From Apoda limacodes (lineage: Eukaryota > Arthropoda > Insecta > Lepidoptera > Limacodidae): a stretch of DNA of 64,000 bases. This document shows, piece after piece, positions 45,725 to 54,551 of this stretch. The stretch is taken from the NCBI GenBank assembly GCA_946406115.1, contig OX291562.1, forward strand, positions 1,146,001 to 1,210,000, written 5' to 3'. The translations under genes were made by a program, and so were the position numbers. Within the stretch, counting starts at the first letter, position 1, and the number at the start of each line of letters is the position of its first letter. The notes beneath the pieces were generated by a model. The model saw only the letters and a program-made list of their open reading frames with translations. It was not told the DNA's origin and made no database searches.

Positions 45725-46880
45725 CAGTGGTTCACATAATGAAAATCCAGTCAAGTTGACAACAGCTACAGCTTAGGATAGTGTTGGTGCTGGTATTCAG
45801 TCTGCATGCCAGAGATGTGCACCGCTTACGCACAGTTGCATAGAAGCAATCTACACGTTCCTCAGCTAACATCTCCGAAGCGCTGCAACGTCTAGGCAGC
45901 CCCATCAGCACCCTGAATGCATTGTTGTAGTGGACCCTCAGGGCGCTAAACTGTTTTTGCGTGTAAGAAACCCAAAGGCTGATGTACAATAGGCTCGGAA
46001 TAAAGTTATTTTGACTTCTCTCGAGCAAGGAGCAAATCTGCGAGCTATCATGTTAGACCATACATTTTCTCTTTACAACATTATATACTAAGCTATGGCT
46101 TGCTGCACATTTCTCGCATACACTCAGCAAAACCATATCATCAGCACAACTAATATTATTGAGACATACATCATCAATATGGACAACCGACATGGAGGCT
46201 ACTGAGCCCTTCTATCAGCGCATTCATATACAGGTTGAAGAGCTTAGGCGAGGACAGCCCACCTTGCCTTACATCGCACTCCAACTTGTATGACCCTGAG
46301 AAAGCGTTGGACCAATTTACGACATTGACCCGATTGTGATACCAGAATTTAAACAAGTTACTGAGTTCTGTGGATACTTTAATCTCGTCAAGTTTCTGCC
46401 ATAAGATGTCATAGCAGACCAGGTCAAATGCCCTCGAAAGGTCCAAAAAACAAGGTCTGCTTTAAACACAGAATTGCTGACTCAGTTGAGAGTCCCGGCC
46501 TGAAACCGAACTGGTTATCGTGCAATTTGACGTATTTGTCTAGTTGCAAGTTAAGTAATCTGTCAAGCACTTTAGATACTATAGTAGTTAGTGAGATGGG
46601 CCTATAATTAGTTTTATCGCTCGTATCACCCTTTTATTTTTCACCACAGGGATCACCACTGTCTTCATCATGATATCGGGCATATGAGAGTGGCCCATAT
46701 ACATATTAAATAACTTATTGCTATGTTATTTAGCAAGTACTCTGGGTAAATATGGACCAGCGTGTTGAAGATGTTCAATGCTAAGACCATCGTGGCCAGA
46801 AGACTCAGCTCTTGACATACATTTTATCAAGTTATAAACATCATCCACAGTAATGCAGCTATCATTCGTTTGTGGAATTC
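45725..46880 (-). pseudogene. decayed LINE reverse transcriptase with RQGGLSSP motif
   Basis: On the minus strand the order is SSGHDGLSIEHLQHAGPYLP (about 46,790), TVVIPVVKN, NYRPISLTTIVSKVLDRLL, NQFGFRPGLSTESAI, motif A DLSRAFDLVCYDILWQKL (46,440), motif B-like CDVRQGGLSSPKLFNLYMNA (about 46,250), then a gap where YADD should be and the C-terminal block QFSALRVHYNNAFRVLMGLP (about 45,930). Frames are broken near 46,440, 46,170 and 46,030. RQGGLSSP in place of PQGS sets it apart from families A, B and Z; the clade is uncertain. Confidence 0.7.
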
Positions 46881-46889
46881 GGCTAAAGT

Positions 46890-47395
46890 TACTCCCGTGG
46901 GAACTTTTGAATTTTCCAAAGTGACAACTGTATGTCCTATTCCGAAACCTAACCTATGTGTGTGCCAAGGTTCATCCCGATCCGTCCAGTGGTTGCAGCG
47001 TGATTGAGTAACAAACAACCAAACTTTGCATTTTTAATATTAATTGGATGGTTGTTAATTAATGAAGCATGCCCGCGGCTCCACCCTTCATTTGGTTATC
47101 GGCGTGGGATTCTTACGTTAACTTCTTAATTATCATAAGTAAAATTAGGGAGTTGACGTAAGAATCCTTCCGTAATTATACAAATGGAATAGTTCATTTA
47201 AGCTCGGTTATAATTATTCCCGCGGCAATTTCTGAATTTTTTGGGATAAGAACTATCCTATGTCCTTCCCGGGGACTCAAACTATCTCCATACCTTTCAT
47301 CTAAATCGATCCATGCATAAGTGACTTATAAAGTAACAAACAGACAGACAAACAAACAAACTTTAGCATTGGTAATATTTATAAGATAAAACCAC
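46890..47395 (+). mobile_element. two adjacent short interspersed elements
   Basis: The first (to about 47,045) ends CCGATCCGTCCAGTGGTTGC ... TTTTTAATATTAATTGGAT. The second (about 47,065-47,395) has the GCATGCCCGCGGCTCCACCC and GTTATCGGCGTGGGATTC start and the AGTAACAAACAGACAGAC ... GGTAATATTTATAAG end. Confidence 0.55.
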
Positions 47396-47407
47396 TTTCC
47401 AATTTTT

Positions 47408-47953
47408 TTTCAATTACAAGTCACAAATTCGGCCCCATATGGAGTACTGCTGCCATCTCTGGGCACCCGGATACCAGCTTGACCCTTTTGACTCGGTTCA
47501 ACGACGGGCTGTGAGAATTATCGACGATCCCAAACTCACTTGCCGTATCGAACTCTGAAGTCTGAAGAGAGGCTTTGCCTCCCTGGGTGTATTCTACCGC
47601 TTGTACAATGGGTTGTGTTCTGAGAAACTGTTCGAAATTATGTCCACGGCTATTTTCTACCATCGCACCGCTCGCCATTGGCAGGGAATTCATTCTCACA
47701 CTTTAGAACCAAAATGGTCGCGTGCAGTGCGGTTTCAGAGAAACTTCCTCCCGCGAACGCCCGGGTTGTGGAATGAGCTGCCTACAAAGATTTTCTCTAA
47801 GGACTACAGTATGGGGTTCTTCAAGAAAGAAGTTATTAGATCTTTGAAGGGTCGTCAACGCGTGAGTTTTACCCCTAGTTTTGCAAGCGTCCTTAGGCTT
47901 ACCATCAGGCGGACCGTAAGCTTGTTTGCCACCTTAATGGGATAAAAAAAAAA
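47408..47953 (+). pseudogene. 5'-truncated family Z LINE, C-terminal part
   Basis: It starts at TTACAAGTCACAAATTCGGC (the K/SQVRPHMEYCCHLW region) and follows the 2.2-3.1 kb copy through RTARHWQGIHSHTLEPKW, LPRTPGLWNELPTKIF and FFKKEVIRSLKGRQR to the poly(A) at 47,943-47,953. A 6-bp deletion after HLWA and a frame break near 47,600 are visible. Confidence 0.8.
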
Positions 47954-47954
47954 A

Positions 47955-48350
47955 ACTAACTTACTTATATGATACCACTTATATTATTATTTTTGTTGGT
48001 CATTCATCAGTTTGATAATTTAATTATGTGATAAATTATGATGATTGTTATCTCGGATCATGTTAGTTGTTCTTAATAATTTCAAACTTTATAGTTCAGA
48101 TAAACTCATCAATAATTATATAACTACTTTGTCTTTGTTATAAAGACACAAGTTCATGTTATATATAGGTACATAGAAAACGCCTAGACTCAAGACAAAC
48201 ACATCAAAACTTTGAATTTATGAACAAGTATTTTAATTGGTTCTTAACAATATGTCCAAAGTTCACCGTAGTAGTAGTCGTACCGTACCGCATACCATGA
48301 TGTGATGACGCCGCAACACAGAATAAATGATAGTACGGATAAAAAACAAC
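47955..48350. other. AT-rich spacer 3' of the second F-box gene
   Basis: No feature recognised. Confidence 0.35.
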
Positions 48351-48353
48351 GCA

Positions 48354-49419
48354 TTAAATACGTTCATCGACCTCAAAGAAGTTCATTAACTCAGTTTGTT
48401 GTACAGTTTTGTCTCTCTTGTCAAACACTTGTATCAAATATTTATCCAAGTTCTTGCAGTTGTATTTTATAATATTAAATACTAAATAAGTTATTTCTTT
48501 AATATCAACAACGAAGAGAGTCTTGAGTTTGGCCCAACACGGATCACTGAACAGCTCCATCAGACCAGCTTCAGAGAAATAACTGTTGTCAATTAACTTC
48601 AGATGTTCTAACTTATTTAACTTTGTCAAAACTTGTAACTCATCGTCGAAAAGATAAACACAGTTGCCCAATTCCAACTCTCTTAAATGCAGGAAAGTGG
48701 ACAGAGTGTCCAAACACACAGAGACACGATCGACGTTTCCGAGTGTGTCGTCTTGAAGTAAATTACATTTAATTAGCGTATCCCGATTATTTAAGATTAC
48801 AGAATTGATTACATCAATTTCGAGGTTTGTTGACACAAAACAGATCTCATTCAAACCAGAGATTTTTGCCAACTGGTTTATGCTTGAATGGTGTAGTTCA
48901 ATATCCATTAATTTTAAAATTTGTAACGAATACAAGTTTCTAAACTTAATTTCAACATAATCATGTTTTCTTGGGTTCGATAATTTTACTTGTCTTAATT
49001 CCAGACTCTTCAAATACCACAGGTTTAGTAAGAGCGAGTCCGCTACAGATTTTTTGTTGAAGTTACAAAATTTTATTTTCAGTGAATTCACATAAGGACA
49101 ACTTTTGAGAATCAATTCTAAATCACACAACGAGATTTTGTCTAGACGTTCTAATTCTAAGTTACTCACAAATCTGCCACAAAATCTAAACAAATAATAC
49201 GAAGGGTCTGATCTTGAGCAAACCTTCTGGGCTACGAGATTGCTTTTGATAGCTAGATTCTTCCACAAAATGGGTTCCCGAACTAGACGCCTCCATCGCC
49301 AACACACATTGTTACACTCCAGCAATGACTCTAGGGATAAATTTTCGAAGATTCTGATAATCATCTCATCGGGTAAGTAGCTGACGCGATCAGTCCCATC
49401 GTCTTCTGAACCCCACTTC
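48354..49419 (-). CDS. F-box/LRR-type protein, large exon (paralogue of the 35.8 kb gene)
   Basis: The frame is open from a splice-acceptor-like TTTGTTTACAG (AG at 49,420-49,421) to the stop at 48,354. The first internal ATG is at 49,362-49,364, but the F-box begins upstream of it: SYLPDEMIIRIFENLSLES, then VCWRWRRLVREPILWKNL. Using that ATG would cut the F-box, so the acceptor at 49,420 is the better border. Degenerate leucine-rich repeats follow (CPYVNSLKIKFCNF, HLRELELGNCVYLFDDELQV). The likely role is an SCF ubiquitin-ligase adaptor. It has the same strand, length and domain order as the 35.8 kb gene and the same F-box core (SYLPDE, WRWRRLVR/CRRWRRLVR), with the LRR part quite diverged. 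The upstream exon was not identified. Confidence 0.8.
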
Positions 49420-49432
49420 CTGTAAACAAATA
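49420..49432 (-). other. 3' splice acceptor of the second F-box exon
   Basis: The minus strand reads TTTGTTTACAG|GAAGTGG. One base then completes a codon and the frame continues KWGSEDDGTDRVSYLPDE. Confidence 0.6.
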
Positions 49433-49520
49433 TAATTCACGCATGGGTTTGCTACAATAGTAAATATCTGTACAAGCCCATTGCCATTTTTATCAGAAAT
49501 GACGGTTAAAGTGCACTCAC

Positions 49521-49640
49521 GGGATTCAAAGGCCCATTCCAAATCCGATAGAGCAACACGGCTTCCGGATTCAGGAAGGGAGGCAACATTGAGTCTTATC
49601 CCCGTACACCACATTACGGGGGAGGGGGGTAGGTACAAGG
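49521..49640 (-). other. possible upstream exon with donor GTGAGT
   Basis: A GC-richer frame (RLNVASLPESGSRVALSDLE, then WAFESR) runs into CCC|GTGAGT (donor at 49,515-49,520). The phase does not fit the F-box acceptor at 49,420 without meeting a stop, so it may be non-coding, belong to something else or be a repeat. Confidence 0.25.
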
Positions 49641-49649
49641 CTGGGGACT

Positions 49650-51000
49650 GATGTGATTATACGCATATCATGTTCAAAATCCTTTACATGTGAAATGTTA
49701 AGTTAATTTCGGAAACACATTTAGATATAAAAATACATATCATCGTAACAAATCACACCAATGAGCCAGTTCGATGGCTTTTTATATGTAATAAGGTGTG
49801 TAGTAGGTACTTTAAGTTTGTAATTATGGGTTAAAATGAAAAATCTCAGAGTTACAGTAATTCGAATTCGATAATGTATTTAGGGCGAAAATCGTCTTTT
49901 AGCAAATTAGCCAGGATAGTACGGGTCCTATTGCCAGCTCTTATGGAGACCATTCAGATTCTGACTAAAGCATGAAATTTGGTAGAGGTGTAGCCTAGGT
50001 CAAAATGATTAGATTAAGCCCGGTTCCCACCAGTTCCGCCCATGGGGCCAACCACCTCCCCGGTGGTTGAAGTACGCTCACGCCGCTCCGCAAACAAAAA
50101 AATTGTCTGATCCGAAATTGCACCGGGGGCCGTCTTTGGTGTCATTTTCGTATAATGAAGGATGAGTTATTCATATTTGATTATTTTATAATACCTTTCC
50201 TTACAAAAAAATGGAAATTTTAGTTAAAAACTGAAAATAACTGCAAACAATTTTCTCTTTCAGAGGATGTTACGTAAAAAATACTTACTTTATAAGATAA
50301 AAAAAAATATAGCTAGATGGCGTAAGTATTTTACTTTATGAAAATATATATTTTTATTATACTTATTCTACAAAAACTGCCATATAAAAATTATGAAAAC
50401 ACCTCGCGTTTTCGTTTTCTTACGAACGGCAGCGAGCGCTTTAAGTAAATGAGTCATCGTTAACGCGTCGTGATTTTACCAAAGTCCGTCTTTCGTGTCA
50501 TTTTCGTATAAATAATGCGGCATTGAGATTAAGGAATTTTTTTAATACCTTTATATTAAAAATATATATTTTTTTTAGGAAACCTAAAAGTCAAAAGTAT
50601 TATTTTTTGGTTTAGTTACGTGTCACTTTGAAATTAGTTAATTATCATAAAAATAAAAATAACCCGGGGACTTACATTGCTATTCTTGTTTTTAAAAATA
50701 TATTACATACATTATGCTCTAAATAAAACCGGAACGCTAAGCAACATTGAGGTCAAGAAACGCTATCGCGCGACTAGAAGGTGAGTGGTAAAATTTAAAA
50801 AAGCCTATAAGAGTTTTACATTATTTTGATATAGTAAATTTAGTTGTAATACTTAATATATTTTTAATAGATATTATAGTTGACGAAAAGACTCGACTGC
50901 AAATTAAATAACAGATATCTAAATATTTGAAAATCTTTGATTTATTTATTGTTTTCCACTGCATACACATAGATCAGAGCAGCTCAACCCTTGTTTTATA
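49650..51000. other. AT-rich spacer with a 27-bp direct repeat
   Basis: CCGTCTTTGGTGTCATTTTC (about 50,133) and CCGTCTTTCGTGTCATTTTC (about 50,484), each followed by GTATAA, lie 350 bp apart in the same orientation. No gene was recognised. Confidence 0.4.
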
Positions 51001-51004
51001 CAAC

Positions 51005-51616
51005 TTCACCTGTTACTGATTTTTTGTTTGCACTTTCATCGTACTAGCTCTTAACATGCACGGGCAGCAACAGGTGCAGTTGTCCAGTGCGATACCCAGA
51101 CATTATCGATTTTCATCCATCCCCAGTCATCGGGATTGGGTAAATTTTGTTGTTGAGCTGCCGTTTGACCCCACACAAACACTCCTTGATATACAGCCCT
51201 TTTGCAGGTGTTGATGGAGAGCATCTTTAGTAGGTGGTATGTGCTCTAACTGACGATCCTTTTTAGTAAACAATTGTTTCCTACATTCGTTTACAGTTGT
51301 AAATTTGCTGGACCTAAGATGTGGGCACTTGTAATTACATATTTATGTAGACACGAGTGTTAATTACTCGTAGTTTGGAAATAGCTAAGATTACAAAGAG
51401 ACTTGCCTGTCGTACATACTTCTGTATAATAGACAGTTTATCGTCATTTATAATTCCAGACGACATCAACACTTGAAGAGCACTCGTCAACTCTGGATAG
51501 GCATTCCAAGCGTCGAAAGCAGTCTTTTTGCCTCTTCCGAGGAACGCAAACACAGTGTCGCATCCAGTTAATGCGTGAAACAGGGGCAGTACATTATAAT
51601 TCACAGATTTCGACAA
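51005..51616 (-). pseudogene. C-terminal half of a metazoan HALTGCDT...GKGKKTA-type protein, broken
   Basis: On the minus strand the frame reads LPLFHALTGCDTVFAFLGRG, KKTAFDAWNAYPELTSAL (51,590-51,440), then after a break TVNECRKQLFTKKDRQLEHI, PPTKDAL (about 51,305-51,220) and, after a further frameshift, YQGVFVWGQTAAQQQNLPNP, DDWGWMKIDNVW (about 51,200-51,090). The block order is that of a widespread, uncharacterised metazoan family; HALTGCDT..F.G.GKKTA resembles the helix-hairpin-helix of XPG/FEN nucleases. A short intron with a GC donor (ACAG|GCAAGT) may separate the first two blocks. The N-terminal half is adjacent but on the other strand. Confidence 0.6.
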
Positions 51617-51935
51617 AAGTTTTGGATGGAGCTGCTATTGTCCATATGTTAAACCCTGGTCAATCAAAACCCTTTGAAGAATATGCAGACATAGTTTTTA
51701 TTCCCCTTATTTGGAGAGAGCTATCGAACTCGACGAGCCTAGACATCGTGTGGCATAAATATGACGGCAACAGTTTAAAAAATATAACAGGATAAAAACG
51801 TGGTACTGGTGACCGTACACGGGTGAACCTCAACACCAAAATCCCTAAGAGCTGGGCTATCTTTCTTCGGGATGGGGCCAATAAACAAGAGCTGTTCCAT
51901 TTGCTCAGCCTTCGTTACCAGGCTATGGAAAAACC
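51617..51935 (+). pseudogene. N-terminal-side part of the same family, inverted relative to the C-terminal half
   Basis: The plus strand reads VLDGAAIVHMLNPGQSKPFE, EYADIVFIP, LDIVWHKYDGNSLKNIT, then a stop at 51,793-51,795, then KRGTGDRTRVNLNTKIPKSW, AIFLRDGANKQELFHLLS. In this family these blocks (VLDGAAIVHML, YDGNSLK..TR.KRG.G.RRRV, KIP.NW..FLR) precede HALTGCDT on the same strand. Here they face away from it, so an inversion with a breakpoint near 51,600-51,615 has split the gene. Confidence 0.6.
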
Positions 51936-51939
51936 GGAA

Positions 51940-53640
51940 ACCAAGGAATTACCTAAACATTACAGATGGTGATGGTGAACAAAGACCGCGCCAAACATTA
52001 CTCTACACTATAATACTATACCTACTAGGTTTTAGTAAACAAATAAAACATAATTTAAAGTTTTTAAGACATATTTGTCAGTTTTGTGATAAAAATTTAT
52101 ATTGATCTTTTATAACAGCAAAATTCACGTATCAATTTGCTATTATTGAAGGATCGCACAGTCGCACTCGCGCACTAGATCTAGTTTAGTCTAGTGGAAA
52201 ATACGATTTTAAGTAGTTTTGTTACTATACCTAAGTATACGACCTTACATTCGTTAAATCAATAAAAATATCGAATTTACGTATTATTAAATACCATATC
52301 ACTCATATCTGATATCATCACTATTATATTACATTAATAGAAAAAAGGAAGTAAAAGTATTAAAACCTGTACACATAAAATAAGAACAAAAATGAGTAAT
52401 AAATGTAAAAAAGTCCTCACCTAGTTATATCTTCCATATTTTAGAAATAATCTTCTTTGAAGTAAACGAAACGAAACTGGTTTTACATTTTATAAGTATT
52501 TAGTAAATTAAGACATATCAAAATAATGCACGTTTTTCATGTATTAAGTAGATGGGAATAATTACTATTTTATAATTTTACTACTGTATAAATATATTTT
52601 TGTTAAATCCGATACTCAGTTTCTGTAGCTCGACCACGTTTACGGCCTCTGACTAAATGAAGAGAGTTACTCAACTTATCTTTCTGTGTCACAGTTAACG
52701 GAACTTCCGTAACAAAACAGGTAAAAAAAGTATTAATTTAATATTACAAATAATAGCGTAAACATTAGTGTGAATTGTGAATGAAATATAATCTATCTCA
52801 TTCTTCAATGTGAAAGCTATGTAAATACTGTATGTCTGTCAAACGCGACTAAATCGCTTTAATATAAATAGGTTACAGTCAGAAAAAAAAATTACTTCTG
52901 CATTTATAATAAGTATTTCCGTATCTCTTTTATTTTTTGAGTATGCTGCAAATTATTCAACATTTTAGGTACATATGACTATTTTGTTATATTTCTTTAA
53001 CGCATCTTGCATTTACATTAATTTACCCCTAAATGAAAATACGGACCTGATTGGTCCATTTTAATTTCCATTAAAATAATCTTCCGTAAACATACTCATA
53101 ATTCAGCTTTATAAACGTTTTATACGTATATGACAAAGTAGTATAGCAATAAAACAGGTTGATTTTTTTTACTTTCAATGATTATTAAGAACAAAAGAAA
53201 GCTTATATATAATATCACTGCACGAGTTGTCTCGTACAATTACTGTTGCGGACAGAGCTAGTGCACTGTAGGTTTATCGAAATGTGGGCTCTGAAAAAGC
53301 CCACTGTAAAATTGAAAAAATGAAACAAATTGGATTCTGCTTGCAACAGCTTATAATTGCCTTAAACGCAATTAACACTTATATCGACAACACATTTAAC
53401 ATTTCTCAAAATTATAATTTACAAAAACTTATCTATAAATTACAAACACTTTCTTTAAAATCGTGATTTTAATTTACGCTTCACTGATTTTACTTAACTT
53501 CTACGAATTTTCTTGATTTATAAAAATGTTACTTCTTTCTTAAAGTAATCTTGAGTTAAAAAAATGTTGGTTCTTTCTTGACATATATATATAACCTGTT
53601 CTTTCTTCAGTTGGTTTCTTCACTGCTTATTTTCCTGGAA
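51940..53640. other. AT-rich spacer with one hairpin
   Basis: No gene was recognised. A perfect 7-bp stem, GTGGGCT/AGCCCAC, lies at 53,284-53,304. Confidence 0.35.
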
Positions 53641-53672
53641 CTGTTGAACTTTCACTGCATACTGTATGAAAA

Positions 53673-53741
53673 TTGCGTCTCCTTTTATACTTTTTGGTCT
53701 AGGAGGAAATGTCCAAATCATTTATTTTAGACCAATCAGAG
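53673..53741 (-). promoter_or_regulatory. candidate minus-strand core promoter (TATAAAAG, CCAAT box)
   Basis: On the minus strand TCTGATTGGTC (reverse CCAAT, about 53,731-53,741) is followed about 50 bp later by GTATAAAAGGAGACGC (TATA at about 53,673-53,680) and an initiator-like CATACAGTATGCAGTG. No ORF follows on that strand. Confidence 0.35.
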
Positions 53742-53899
53742 AACGTTGTTTTTATTTTGGAAACCCAATAACCAGTTCTAACCGGTATTTTCCGGAGTTT
53801 TACCTAGAACTTTCTATTTATATGCTAGGCCGAGCCAGTATTTTAATGTTTTTTAATGGTGTTTTTGTTCCGAGCCATTCTCCCACTTTCGTCTTTGCT

Positions 53900-53935
53900 C
53901 TGATTGGCTGCTCATTGTCATATAAATATGAGGCT
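53900..53935 (+). promoter_or_regulatory. candidate plus-strand core promoter (GATTGG, TATAAATA)
   Basis: CTCTGATTGGCTGCTC is followed by CATATAAATATGAGGC. With the minus-strand TATA about 250 bp away it forms a divergent pair. The downstream DNA towards LINE B has no recognisable gene. Confidence 0.35.
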
Positions 53936-54136
53936 TTAAAATTTGTTTTCGAACTATTAGTACAAATTTTGACTTTTTACATTTTTTATTTTACTACTAC
54001 GTCAGTTGTGTTTTGCATAGTATAAAAAATCTATTGGCATACATTTATGTCTAGAAATGAATGTGTGAGAACCAAAAAGCACATGTGGTTCACTTTACAG
54101 TTTTGCTAAAAAATCGAGAAAAGTCACGTTCTGACA

Positions 54137-54144
54137 GTAGCTAC
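54137..54144. repeat. GTAGCTAC target copy 1 (5' side of LINE B copy 1)
   Basis: This perfect 8-bp palindrome is identical to those at 59,793-59,800 and 60,782-60,789. Confidence 0.75.
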
Positions 54145-54551
54145 CTCATCATCATCATATACATCATCAGATACGTCATCATCCTATCATATTTTTCATT
54201 CTCCATAGTGCATAATATCTCCATAGTGAAAATTGTGTATGTGCTTCAAGAGAACAATTTCTGTAGACGGCGGACGTGCACGGACGAAATTGTGTTGGGG
54301 CTTGTTTTGTCCAGCGAGTCTGCGCCTACGCTTGTGCAGCCTAAAGGTAGACGGTTGCCGCTTTTTCAGCGGCTTTTCGGAGACTTTGGTAAGCGCATAT
54401 ATTTTATTTTGCTCGGCAATTTTGTTTTGCCGCGGATCGCACAGGTCGTCAGTTGCTCAAGGGCGGCCCCTACGGGGCCCCCCCTCACCGCTGTCTGGTT
54501 GTCTGTTGCTGATTAAGTATGTTTGTAGTATAGTTTTTATTATTATATGTA
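54145..54551 (+). promoter_or_regulatory. 5' leader of LINE B copy 1
   Basis: The leader starts with CATCAT repeats, then CATTCTCCATAGTGCATAAT. From CTGTAGACGGCGGACGTGC it becomes GC-richer and includes a hairpin around GGCGGCCCCTACGGGGCCCC. Between 54,210 and 54,315 it differs in patches from copy 3, while the downstream ORF1 is nearly identical. An ATG at 54,239 opens a 143-codon frame that overlaps the start of ORF1. Confidence 0.6.

Larger units (their letters stand above)
53666..54136. other. left flank of the LINE B insertion
   Basis: The 119-codon open frame here is F/Y-rich, overlaps the promoter-like motifs and resembles no family, so I do not call it a gene. Confidence 0.4.

Noticed and set aside
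53284..53304. Histone-type 3' stem-loop on the minus strand (GTGGGCTTTTTCAGAGCCCAC)
   Set aside because: One base short of the canonical stem, and no histone frame lies upstream although TATA/CCAAT motifs are present.
53666..54025. 119-codon hydrophobic ORF next to LINE B
   Set aside because: Overlaps promoter-like motifs, biased composition from AT-rich DNA, no recognisable family.
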